DNA of 53,655 nucleotides from contig SVOH01000016.1 in the NCBI GenBank assembly GCA_015066515.1, positions 1-53,655 of the forward strand, given 5' to 3'. Both the position numbers and the translations under genes were made by a program. Under the pieces are notes generated by a model. It was not told the DNA's origin, did not search any database, and saw nothing but the letters and a program-made list of their open reading frames with translations. Below are positions 6,989 through 14,376 of the stretch, piece by piece. The stretch is from Oscillospiraceae bacterium. GTDB lineage: Bacteria; Bacillota; Clostridia; Oscillospirales; Acutalibacteraceae. The stretch's first letter is position 1, and each line of letters starts with the position of its first letter.

Positions 6989-7903
6989 ATGAAAAATAGT
7001 ATTAAAATTTTATCGCTTATACTGACACTTGTTATTTTCCTTGCGGGTTGTGGTGTTTGGTTTACTAATGAAGTTGACGGGCAAAACGGTCTTTTTATTG
7101 GTGTTACTGATACACGAGTTGATGAGCTAAAAGACGTACCCGAATTTAAAGATGAGCCGTATGTTGTTATAAACGATAATAAGCCATATTTTACCGACGA
7201 TATGCTATCGGACAAAGCGTACGAATATTATTCCGAGCTTGACGGTCTTGGTCGTTGTGGCGTTGTTATGGCGTGTGTCGGTACCGAGATTATGCCTACA
7301 GAAGAACGTGGCGAAATAGGTATGGTAAAACCAACAGGTTGGCATACCGTTAAATACGATAACGTTGACGGTAAATATCTTTATAATCGCTGTCATTTAC
7401 TTGGCTATCAGTTGACAGGTGAAAATGCTAATAAGAAAAACCTTATTACAGGTACAAGATATCTAAATATAGAAGGTATGTTACCGTTTGAAAATCTTAT
7501 AGCCGAATATGTGGAGGAGACGGATAATCACGTGCTATATCGCGTTACACCGATTTTTGAAGGTGATAATCTATTGGCTACAGGTGTGCAAATGGAGGGC
7601 TATTCAGTAGAGGATAATGGCGAGGCTATTTGCTTTAATGTATTTGCCTATAACGCTCAGCCGGGAATTACTATTGATTACGCAACGGGTGAGAGCAGTT
7701 TAAATTCTAATATGCAGACCGAAAAACCAAAGGAAGAAACCGTTACTACATATATAATTAATCGCAATACTAAAAAGTTTCATTTACCAACTTGTTCTTC
7801 GGCAATTGATATGAAACCGCAAAACAAAAAAGAGAGCAATAAATCACGCGAAGAACTTGAAAAACTGGGGTACACACCCTGTAAATCTTGTATTGGTGAT
7901 TAA
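6989..7903 (+). CDS. Lipoprotein DNA/RNA non-specific endonuclease
   Basis: A secreted, lipid-anchored nuclease of 304 residues. A lipoprotein signal peptide ends at LAGC (about residues 18-21). The nuclease domain (about 60-230) has the NucA/EndA-like core NRCHLLGYQLTGEN, where the histidine would be the general base, and downstream NKKNLITGT, which carries the expected Asn ligand. The family usually reads DRGH; here it is NRCH. The last 50 residues form a separate Cys/His unit (FHLPTC ... CKSC), typical of small metal-binding tails on such clostridial nucleases. It likely degrades extracellular nucleic acid for nutrition or uptake. It closes the small operon before the lysine riboswitch. 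Confidence 0.85.
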   Translation: MKNSIKILSLILTLVIFLAGCGVWFTNEVDGQNGLFIGVTDTRVDELKDVPEFKDEPYVVINDNKPYFTDDMLSDKAYEYYSELDGLGRCGVVMACVGTEIMPTEERGEIGMVKPTGWHTVKYDNVDGKYLYNRCHLLGYQLTGENANKKNLITGTRYLNIEGMLPFENLIAEYVEETDNHVLYRVTPIFEGDNLLATGVQMEGYSVEDNGEAICFNVFAYNAQPGITIDYATGESSLNSNMQTEKPKEETVTTYIINRNTKKFHLPTCSSAIDMKPQNKKESNKSREELEKLGYTPCKSCIGD

Positions 7904-7907
7904 GTTG

Positions 7908-7936
7908 TTGACAAAATGTTAAATATATGTTAACAT
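7908..7936 (+). promoter_or_regulatory. Promoter of the lysine riboswitch transcript
   Basis: A consensus TTGACA at 7908-7913 is followed after 17 bases by TAACAT (7931-7936), with TG immediately before it. It begins five bases after the nuclease stop codon and about 20 bases before the aptamer. Confidence 0.7.
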
Positions 7937-7952
7937 ACTTGTAAATTAAATA

Positions 7953-8127
7953 TTCGATAGAGGCGCGGCCGACAATATTATATTACATTGTGGTTTGGAT
8001 AAACCGTAATATAAAAGGGGAGGTCGCCGAAATCGCAAACCTTTATCCAAAGGTTTACGGTTGGTATATTGCAAAATATGTAATATACTGTCACAAATTA
8101 TATTTGTGGAGTGCTATTAGAAATGTA
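7953..8127 (+). promoter_or_regulatory. Lysine riboswitch (L box)
   Basis: The conserved blocks of the lysine aptamer occur in order: GATAGAGGCGCGGCC (7956 on), AAAAGGGGAGGTCGCCGAAA (about 8013), GGTTTACGGTTGGTATATTGC (as two blocks around 8052-8071), ACTGTCACA and GGAGTGCTATT at the 3' side. They match the well-known B. subtilis lysC leader block by block. P1 is formed by GATAG near 7956 and CTATT near 8115. An intrinsic terminator follows at once, so lysine binding should stop transcription of the transporter at 8180. Confidence 0.93.
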
Positions 8128-8133
8128 AATTTT

Positions 8134-8168
8134 CACGGTAACTCTACGTTACCGTGTTTTTATTTTTA
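8134..8168 (+). terminator. Riboswitch-controlled terminator
   Basis: CACGGTAAC pairs with GTTACCGTG around TCTAC (8134-8156), followed by TTTTTATTTTT. It lies between the aptamer and the AGGAGG site of the transporter gene and is the expression platform of the lysine riboswitch. Confidence 0.85.
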
Positions 8169-8179
8169 GGAGGTTTAAT

Positions 8180-9802
8180 ATGACAGCAAAAAAAATTATC
8201 CCTAAAGTGCTCATAGTTGCTTTCATCATCGGTTTTGGTGTGCTTTGCGCCTTTACAGGCGATGTAACCAGCCCTGTTGGAACATTATGGTCACTGTTTC
8301 CACCTGTAGTAGCAATAGGTCTTGCTCTGCTTACTAAAGAGGTTTATTCTTCACTCTTTATCGGTATTCTTGCAGGCGGCTTACTCGCTACAAAATTTAA
8401 CCCTATACATACCGTGGGTGCCGTAGTTAATGACGGCTTTATTTCAGCGGTATCGGGCAGCGCGGGTATTTTTATTTTCTTGGTAATACTTGGCATTATT
8501 GTTGCGCTTCTTAACAAAGCGGGCGGCTCACAAGCATTCGGTCGTTGGGCAGCAGCACACGTTAAGGGCAAGTTTGGCGCAACAATCGTTACTTTCCTTT
8601 TTGGTATTCTTATTTTTATTGATGACTATTTTAACTGCCTTACTGTTGGCGCTGTTATGCGCCCTGTAACTGACAAGGCAAAGATTTCACGCTCGAAGCT
8701 TGCTTACATAATTGATGCTACAGCAGCACCTGTTTGTATGATAGCACCGATTTCTTCTTGGGCAGCGGCTGTTTCATCCTATGCACCCGATGGTCAGGGT
8801 ATTAAGCTGTTTTGTCAGGCAATTCCATATAATTTCTATTCGCTGCTTACTTTTGTATTTGTTATTGCAATTGGCATAATGAATTTTGACTACGGCTCAA
8901 TGAAGTTGCACGAATTAAATGCTGAAAACGGTGATTTGTTTACAAGCGGTAGTGACGATATAGCTAAAGAAGAGGAATTGCCCGCTACAAGCAAGGGTAG
9001 GGTAATAGACCTTATTCTTCCTATCATATTCCTTATTGGAGTATGCGTATTTTCTCTGTTTTATGTTGGTAGATGCATGGGTGAAGAATGGGTATTTGAT
9101 TATAAAAATTATGATGCTTCATTAAGCTTTATTGATGCGTTTTCTAACACCGATGCTACGGTAGGTTTACCTTGGGGCGGCCTCATTGCACTTATTGGCA
9201 TTATAATTTACTTTGTTGCGCGCCGTTTAATGAGTGTAAAAGAGGCTATGGCTTGCATACCAAAGGGATTTATTGCAATGGTGCCTGCAATTCTTATTCT
9301 TACAATGGCTACAACACTCAAAAACACAACAAGCTTGCTTGATTCTGACACATTTGTTCAAAATCTTTTAAGCTCAGCCGGTTCATTGCAAAACTTCTTA
9401 CCTGCAATAATATTTATTGTTGCTTGCCTTATTGCTTTTGCTACGGGCACATCTTGGGGAACATTTGGTATTCTTATTCCTATTGTTATCTCAATTTTCC
9501 CTGTTGGAAGCGAGCTTGGTATTATTGGTATGTCAGCTTGCCTTGCAGGTGCTGTTTGCGGCGACCACTGCTCACCAATTTCTGACACAACAATTATGGC
9601 TTCTGCGGGTGCACAGTGCAATCATATTAACCATGTATCAACACAGTTGCCATACGCTATTACAGTTGCGGCAATTTCATTTGTTGCATACATAATTGCG
9701 GGCTTTATAAATAATTGGCTGATTGTTTTACCAATCGCTATTGTTTTGACGGTTGCTACCTTATTTGTTATTAAGTTAATAACAAACAAAAAGACCGCAT
9801 AA
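8180..9802 (+). CDS. NhaC-family transporter, predicted lysine transporter
   Basis: An integral membrane protein of 540 residues with about 12 hydrophobic helices and the Na+/H+ antiporter NhaC fold. Landmarks are the FIDDYFNCLTVGAVMRPVTD motif near residues 150-170 and CGDHCSPISDTT near 460-471, both typical of the family. NhaC-type proteins under lysine riboswitches have been proposed as lysine transporters (the LysW type in comparative genomics), and the riboswitch directly upstream supports lysine as the substrate here. Direction of transport and coupling ion are not shown by the sequence. The start is an ATG after AGGAGG. It is a single-gene transcript ending at the terminator at 9821. 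Confidence 0.85.
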   Translation: MTAKKIIPKVLIVAFIIGFGVLCAFTGDVTSPVGTLWSLFPPVVAIGLALLTKEVYSSLFIGILAGGLLATKFNPIHTVGAVVNDGFISAVSGSAGIFIFLVILGIIVALLNKAGGSQAFGRWAAAHVKGKFGATIVTFLFGILIFIDDYFNCLTVGAVMRPVTDKAKISRSKLAYIIDATAAPVCMIAPISSWAAAVSSYAPDGQGIKLFCQAIPYNFYSLLTFVFVIAIGIMNFDYGSMKLHELNAENGDLFTSGSDDIAKEEELPATSKGRVIDLILPIIFLIGVCVFSLFYVGRCMGEEWVFDYKNYDASLSFIDAFSNTDATVGLPWGGLIALIGIIIYFVARRLMSVKEAMACIPKGFIAMVPAILILTMATTLKNTTSLLDSDTFVQNLLSSAGSLQNFLPAIIFIVACLIAFATGTSWGTFGILIPIVISIFPVGSELGIIGMSACLAGAVCGDHCSPISDTTIMASAGAQCNHINHVSTQLPYAITVAAISFVAYIIAGFINNWLIVLPIAIVLTVATLFVIKLITNKKTA

Positions 9803-9820
9803 ATAAAAAATATTGAAATT

Positions 9821-9863
9821 AAAAGTCGTTACCTGTATAATATAGGTAACGACTTTATTTTTT
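9821..9863 (+). terminator. Intrinsic terminator after the lysine transporter
   Basis: AAAGTCGTTACCT pairs perfectly with AGGTAACGACTTT across an 8-base loop, followed by ATTTTTTT. The next gene starts 10 bases later, so that gene may depend on read-through or on a promoter I could not place. Confidence 0.85.
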
Positions 9864-9873
9864 AGGTGATATT

Positions 9874-10710
9874 TTGGCAAGAGTTTTAGAAAAAGCTCAG
9901 TTAATAGAGCGTAGCATAATAAAAAAATACCGTAAATCAATATGGAACAGCTTTGTTGGTGCTGTACAGGAATATGAGCTTATAAAAGAAAATGATTGTA
10001 TAGCAGTTTGTATTTCGGGCGGCAAGGATTCTATGATACTTGCAAAATGTATGGAACTGTTACAAAGGCATAGTGATATTCCGTTTACCATAAAATATAT
10101 TGTAATGGACCCCGGCTATGCAAAACCAAACCGTGAACTAATTGAGCAAAATTTAAAAACACTTGGTATTAATGCAGAAATTTTTGAAAGCGATATTTTC
10201 GATGTGGCATATACCGCAGGCGGCTCGCCTTGTTATCTGTGCGCGCGTATGAGGCGCGGAGCACTTTATAGCAAAGCAAAGTCATTAGGCTGTAACAAAA
10301 TTGCTTTAGGGCATCATTTAGATGATGCTATCGAAACGCTTTTGATGAGTATGCTTTATTCGTCTGAAATAAAAACAATGCTACCAAAACTGCATAGCAC
10401 CAATTTTGAGGGTATGGAGCTCATTCGTCCGCTATACAAGGTAAAAGAACGCGATATAATTTCTTGGGCATCTTATAACGATTTGCATTTTCTGCGTTGC
10501 GCTTGTAAATTTACTGCAGACAGTGCCGAAGACGAGATGCTATCTAAACGTCAAGAAATGAAAGAACTCATAAAATCGTTACGACTTAAAAATCCTGATG
10601 CAGATGATAACATTTTCCGTTCATTACATAACGTTAATATGGCGGCAATGCCAGGTTGGCGTGATAGTGACAGTGGCGAAAAACATAGTTTTATTGATAA
10701 ATATAATTGA
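9874..10710 (+). CDS. TtcA-like PP-loop ATPase (tRNA thiolation family)
   Basis: A PP-loop ATPase of 278 residues. The nucleotide-binding loop CISGGKDSM is at about residues 47-55. Two cysteine pairs follow: CYLCARMRRG near 120 and CAC near 209. This is the pattern of the TtcA/TtuA group, which uses an iron-sulfur cluster to thiolate tRNA bases (2-thiocytidine-32 in TtcA). GHHLDD near 144 is the second family signature. Which base it modifies is not clear in Clostridia. The TTG start follows AGGTGA with a 5-base gap. The stop overlaps the ribosome binding site of the MgtC gene, so the two are cotranscribed. Confidence 0.8.
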   Translation: MARVLEKAQLIERSIIKKYRKSIWNSFVGAVQEYELIKENDCIAVCISGGKDSMILAKCMELLQRHSDIPFTIKYIVMDPGYAKPNRELIEQNLKTLGINAEIFESDIFDVAYTAGGSPCYLCARMRRGALYSKAKSLGCNKIALGHHLDDAIETLLMSMLYSSEIKTMLPKLHSTNFEGMELIRPLYKVKERDIISWASYNDLHFLRCACKFTADSAEDEMLSKRQEMKELIKSLRLKNPDADDNIFRSLHNVNMAAMPGWRDSDSGEKHSFIDKYN

Positions 10711-10720
10711 GGTGAATTTA

Positions 10721-11398
10721 GTGGCTAATATAATTTTGTATTTACGAGATTTTAATTATGCAACAATTGCTATAAGATTAATACTTGCTATTATTGCAGG
10801 CGGTATAATTGGAAACGAGCGTGGCAAACACGGAAGTGCTGCTGGACTACGTACACATATTCTTGTTTGTATTGGTTCAACTATGACAGCATTAACAGGT
10901 TTTTTTGTTTATGAAACTCTTGGTATATCAGGCGATATTATGCGTATGGCAGCTCAGGTTGTTTCGGGTATTGGTTTTTTGGGAGCTGGTATGATTATAG
11001 TAAAAAACGGCAATATCGTTACAGGTTTGACAACAGCTGCAGGAATGTGGGCAACGGCCGCTATAGGCATTGCTTTAGGATATGGCTTTTATTCGGGTGC
11101 TTTAATTGCAACTGCAGCTTGTGTATTTACTGCAGCTGTTTTAAGCAGAATGGAACGCAAGCGCAAAGAAAACACTCATATTTATATCGAGATTGATTTA
11201 AGCAAGAAAATAAATGATGTTCTTGATAGAGTTAAGAACGAACTTGATCCTGAAGCGTTGGTTGAAACGGTTGCTCCTAAAAGTAATGTAAGCAACGCGG
11301 TTGGCGTATATGTAACCATATCAAGTTTACGAACTGTTGAAGAAATTAAAAAGCATATTGATGGTATTGAAGGAATAATTTTTTGGATAATGGAATAA
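10721..11398 (+). CDS. MgtC/SapB family membrane protein
   Basis: The protein has 225 residues. The N-terminal 140 residues carry four or five transmembrane helices with the MgtC signatures GNERGKHGSAAGLRTH and GIGFLGAGMI plus GLTTAAGMWATAAIG. The C-terminal 75 residues form a small ACT-like soluble domain. MgtC relatives affect Mg2+ homeostasis and membrane potential; the role here is unknown. The GTG start at 10721 follows GAGGTGA. A longer in-frame extension to 10598 lies inside the PP-loop gene and was discarded. The operon with the upstream gene ends at the terminator at 11401. Confidence 0.85.
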   Translation: MANIILYLRDFNYATIAIRLILAIIAGGIIGNERGKHGSAAGLRTHILVCIGSTMTALTGFFVYETLGISGDIMRMAAQVVSGIGFLGAGMIIVKNGNIVTGLTTAAGMWATAAIGIALGYGFYSGALIATAACVFTAAVLSRMERKRKENTHIYIEIDLSKKINDVLDRVKNELDPEALVETVAPKSNVSNAVGVYVTISSLRTVEEIKKHIDGIEGIIFWIME

Positions 11399-11400
11399 CT

Positions 11401-11434
11401 AAAAGCCAAGAACTTTTTGTTCTTGGCTTTTAAT
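11401..11434 (+). terminator. Terminator of the PP-loop/MgtC operon
   Basis: AAAAGCCAAGAAC pairs perfectly with GTTCTTGGCTTTT around TTTTT. The stem is symmetrical and could work in both directions. Confidence 0.85.
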
Positions 11435-11437
11435 ATA

Positions 11438-11476
11438 AATAAGAAGTTATTACTAAAATAGTAATAACTTCTTATT
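11438..11476 (-). terminator. Hairpin directly 3' of tRNA-Gln
   Basis: AATAAGAAGTTATTAC pairs with GTAATAACTTCTTATT around a 7-base loop. It abuts the 3' end of the minus-strand tRNA-Gln gene. The stem is AT-rich and no long U tract follows on the minus strand, so it may aid 3' processing as well as termination. Confidence 0.5.
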
Positions 11477-11551
11477 TGGCTGGGGTGGCAGGATTCGAAC
11501 CTACGAATGCAGCAGTCAAAGTGCTGTGTCTTACCGCTTGACGACACCCCA
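11477..11551 (-). tRNA. tRNA-Gln (TTG anticodon)
   Basis: Read on the minus strand it is a full cloverleaf of 75 bases with encoded CCA. The acceptor TGGGGTG pairs with CACCCCA, discriminator G; the anticodon stem CAGCA/TGCTG encloses CTTTGAC with anticodon TTG; the T arm is GTAGG-TTCGAAT-CCTGC. Confidence 0.95.
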
Positions 11552-11562
11552 ATATTAAATTT

Positions 11563-11602
11563 TTAAAAAAGCAACCTCGGTAGTGTTATATATACCGAGG
11601 TT
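11563..11602 (-). terminator. Terminator between tRNA-His and tRNA-Gln
   Basis: AACCTCGGTA and TACCGAGGTT form a perfect 10-bp stem. On the minus strand it is followed by GCTTTTTT, so it should stop transcripts coming from tRNA-His. No obvious separate promoter for tRNA-Gln is visible downstream of it, so read-through is possible. Confidence 0.65.
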
Positions 11603-11608
11603 AACTTG

Positions 11609-11686
11609 TGGGGTGGTAGATGGGATTCGAACCCACGGTCTCCAGTGCCACAAACTGGCGCTTTAACCAACTAAGCTACAACCACC
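11609..11686 (-). tRNA. tRNA-His (GTG anticodon)
   Basis: A complete cloverleaf with encoded CCA and the extra 5' G (position -1) opposite C73, as histidine tRNAs require. The anticodon stem CCAGT/ACTGG encloses TTGTGGC (anticodon GTG); the T arm is GTGGG-TTCGAAT-CCCAT. The acceptor stem GTGGTTG/CTACCAC contains one T-T mismatch at 6-67. Confidence 0.95.
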
Positions 11687-11698
11687 GTAACGAATGTT

Positions 11699-11726
11699 AT
11701 TATAACATAATATTGGCATTTGTCAA
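11699..11726 (-). promoter_or_regulatory. Promoter of tRNA-His (minus strand)
   Basis: On the minus strand a consensus TTGACA (complement of 11721-11726) is followed after 16 bases by a consensus TATAAT (11699-11704), preceded by TGT. This is the strongest-looking promoter in the window and fits a stable RNA gene. Confidence 0.85.
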
Positions 11727-11751
11727 GTTATTTTTTAATTATTTTATTTAA

Positions 11752-11785
11752 AAAACCGCCACATTTTTTTGTAGCGGTTTTTATA
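11752..11785 (-). terminator. Terminator of the hom-lysC operon
   Basis: AAAACCGC...GCGGTTTT is an imperfect hairpin with a T-rich loop. On the minus strand it is followed by a T-rich tract and lies 7 bases after the aspartate kinase stop codon. Confidence 0.7.
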
Positions 11786-11791
11786 AATAAA

Positions 11792-13000
11792 TTATCCTAT
11801 AAATGCATCGTGAACAGCCTGAACAGCCTTGTCTGCAAGATCGGTATCAATAAGTACAGAAATCTTTGTTTCGCTTGTAGAAATCATATGAATATTGATA
11901 TCAGCATCATAAAGAGCCTCAAACATTTTAGAAGCAACACCGGGATTACTTTCCATTCCTGCGCCAACAATCGAAATTTTTGAAAGTCCGTTGTTTACCT
12001 TAAGATCAGAATAATCGAATACGCCTTTCATAGATTCCATAGCCTTTATGGCATCGTCCATTTGCTCGTGTGAAACTGTAAAGGTTATATCCTTTGTGCC
12101 ATGACGACCAACAGATTGAAGAATGATATCTACATTAACTTTATATTGTGCTAACTTATTGAATAATTTAAATGCTACACCGGGTTGGTCTTTTAGACCT
12201 ACAACAGATATTGTAGTAACGCTTGTATCCTTTGCTACGCCGCGAATAAGTGTTTTTTCCATTTTAACATGCTCCTTTATAATAGTACCGGGTTTTTTTT
12301 CAAGACTTGAAAGAACCTCGAGTTCAACATTATATTTTTTAGCCATCTCAACTGAACGGTTGTTAAGTACCTGTGCACCAAGCGTTGCCATTTCAAGCAT
12401 CTCATCATACTGAACCTCATCCATTTTAACGGCGTTTTTAACCTTGCGTGGATCAGCGGTATAGACGCCGTCAACATCAGTATAAATTTGACAACGATCA
12501 GCATTCATTGCTGCTGCAATTGCAACAGCACTTGTATCAGAACCGCCGCGTCCGAGTGTTGTAAGGTCATCATATTTATTAAGACCTTGGAAGCCCGCAA
12601 CAATTATAATGTTGCCTTTTGAAAGCTCGGTTTTCATACGCTCGGTATTTATTTTTTTAATTCTAGCTTTACCGTGGTGTGAATCTGTACTAAAACCTGC
12701 TTGCCAACCGAGAAGTGAAATAACAGGGCAGCCGAGCTTATCAATTGCCATTGCAAGTAAAGCTATAGAAATTTGTTCGCCCGCAGTGAGCAACATATCC
12801 ATTTCACGTTTAAGCGGGGTAGAGGGGTTAATTTCTTGTGCTTTTTCGATTAAATCGTCTGTTGTATCGCCTTGTGCTGATACAACAACAATTACATCGT
12901 TGCCGTTTTTGTATTCATCTACAACAATACCAGCAACATTCAATACGTGTTCGGCGTCTTTAACGGATGAACCGCCAAACTTTTTAACTATAAGTGACAT
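11792..13000 (-). CDS. lysC: Aspartate kinase
   Basis: It phosphorylates aspartate, the first step toward lysine, threonine, methionine and diaminopimelate. The 402-residue protein begins with the kinase signature VKKFGGSSV; the amino acid kinase domain (about 1-230) includes the GRGGSDTSA motif near 150 and the YTDVDGVYTADPR motif near 174. Two ACT domains (about 265-400) form the regulatory part that binds feedback amino acids. Length and layout match single-function aspartate kinases of Firmicutes. It follows homoserine dehydrogenase by 14 bases, so the two form an operon. No lysine riboswitch precedes it; feedback through the ACT domains is the visible control. Confidence 0.95.
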   Translation of the reverse strand: MSLIVKKFGGSSVKDAEHVLNVAGIVVDEYKNGNDVIVVVSAQGDTTDDLIEKAQEINPSTPLKREMDMLLTAGEQISIALLAMAIDKLGCPVISLLGWQAGFSTDSHHGKARIKKINTERMKTELSKGNIIIVAGFQGLNKYDDLTTLGRGGSDTSAVAIAAAMNADRCQIYTDVDGVYTADPRKVKNAVKMDEVQYDEMLEMATLGAQVLNNRSVEMAKKYNVELEVLSSLEKKPGTIIKEHVKMEKTLIRGVAKDTSVTTISVVGLKDQPGVAFKLFNKLAQYKVNVDIILQSVGRHGTKDITFTVSHEQMDDAIKAMESMKGVFDYSDLKVNNGLSKISIVGAGMESNPGVASKMFEALYDADINIHMISTSETKISVLIDTDLADKAVQAVHDAFIG

Positions 13001-13014
13001 GATTAGAAAACCTC

Positions 13015-14241
13015 CTAAAACAAGGTGTGCATTACCTTAAATGTGTCGCATTTTATTGAATTGATTTTTTTCATAAGAACACTTTCATAATCCTTATCGG
13101 TAATAAAAGCAATTTCTTTTTTATAATCGTTTTTAATATGCCACGTGTTATCTGAAAACAACGTTGTGAATTGTTCACAAAGCATATTATATTCGTTTGA
13201 TTGAATATATACGTAAAGTCGAACCTTTTCATCTGTGGTTATAACATAGTCGTTTGAACCTTCGACCCAATTGATATATTTACGTGAGTGTAAATGTTTT
13301 GCGCAGTCAATAACATCCGCAACTACGGCGCTCGCTGTTGGCAGTTTGCCGGCGCCACGACCATAGAACATAACATCGCCGACAGAATCACCTGAAACCA
13401 TAATAGCATTAAAAACACCGTTAACATCTGAAAGTATGTGGCTACGACTTACCAACATAGGTTTTACACTTGCAGTAATATGTCCATTTTTAACTTTTTT
13501 TGCAAATCCTATAAGTTTGATAGCACAGTCAAATGAATCGGCATATTCTACATCGTTAAGTGTTATGTTTGAGATACCTTCGGTAGAAACTTGATCGGGA
13601 CATACATGCTTACCAAAGGCCAAAGAAGCTAGAATGCATATTTTTCTTGATGCATCATGACCATCAATATCCGCTGTCGGATCTTTTTCAGCAAAACCCA
13701 TTTCTTGAGCTAATGAAAGTGCCGATTCAAAATCCATGTTATCTACTATCATTTTATTTAAAATGTAGTTTGTTGTTCCGTTTAATATACCCTTAATCTC
13801 TGTGATTTCATTTGCTGCAAGACATTGTGCGATAGGTCGTATAATCGGAATACCGCCCCCAACACTAGCTTCAAAAAGAAAATTAGCGTTGTTATCACTT
13901 GCTATTTTTAAAAGTTCATCACCTTTTGCAGCAACAAGCTCTTTATTTGATGTTACTACACTTTTTCCAGATAGTAATAGGCGCTTCACAAAATCGTAAG
14001 CAGGATTAATTCCGCCCATTACTTCAACAACGATTTTAATTTCATCGTCGTTTGCAATGATATTAAAGTCTTTTATAAATTTATCAGAGTAGGGTAAATC
14101 GTTAAAATCTCTTAAATCAAGAATATACTTTACATTTATATCATCTTTGATTTTTTGATTTATGAGTTTGCTGTGTCCAAGTAATATTTCAGCCACACCA
14201 GAACCAACAACACCGTGCCCCATAATCGCAGTTTGAATCAT
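13015..14241 (-). CDS. hom: Homoserine dehydrogenase
   Basis: It reduces aspartate semialdehyde to homoserine, feeding threonine and methionine synthesis. The 408-residue protein has an N-terminal Rossmann motif MGHGVVGSGV (residues 7-16), the TSNKELVA segment near 96 and the catalytic region around GGGIPIIRP and GTTNYIL (about 128-160), then DPTADIDGHDASRK near 188. The C-terminal region of about 90 residues replaces or resembles the regulatory ACT domain but is divergent. The ATG follows AGGAGG. It is the promoter-proximal gene of the hom-lysC operon. Confidence 0.93.
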   Translation of the reverse strand: MIQTAIMGHGVVGSGVAEILLGHSKLINQKIKDDINVKYILDLRDFNDLPYSDKFIKDFNIIANDDEIKIVVEVMGGINPAYDFVKRLLLSGKSVVTSNKELVAAKGDELLKIASDNNANFLFEASVGGGIPIIRPIAQCLAANEITEIKGILNGTTNYILNKMIVDNMDFESALSLAQEMGFAEKDPTADIDGHDASRKICILASLAFGKHVCPDQVSTEGISNITLNDVEYADSFDCAIKLIGFAKKVKNGHITASVKPMLVSRSHILSDVNGVFNAIMVSGDSVGDVMFYGRGAGKLPTASAVVADVIDCAKHLHSRKYINWVEGSNDYVITTDEKVRLYVYIQSNEYNMLCEQFTTLFSDNTWHIKNDYKKEIAFITDKDYESVLMKKINSIKCDTFKVMHTLF

Positions 14242-14291
14242 CTAAATCCTCCTGAAATTGTATATTCATATACATAAATCGGCATTTTGAC

Positions 14292-14320
14292 ATTATACTA
14301 CACAGTTTGAAAAAAATCAA
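14292..14320 (-). promoter_or_regulatory. Promoter of hom-lysC (minus strand)
   Basis: On the minus strand TTGATT (complement of 14315-14320) and a consensus TATAAT (14292-14297) are 17 bases apart. A candidate opposite-strand promoter (TTGAAA at 14307-14312, TATATA near 14331) overlaps it and could serve the gene at 14377, so the two promoters would compete for polymerase. Confidence 0.7.
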
Positions 14321-14376
14321 CATTTAATTATATATACAGGTTTTTTTGGTGATATTATTAAAGGTGATGCAGATAG

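Noticed and set aside
10598-10720. N-terminal extension of the MgtC protein
   Set aside because: It lies inside the PP-loop gene in another frame; GAGGTGA and GTG at 10721 give the normal MgtC length.
12123-13040. Plus-strand frames opposite aspartate kinase
   Set aside because: They are antisense shadows of a gene with intact kinase and ACT motifs, and lack ribosome binding sites.
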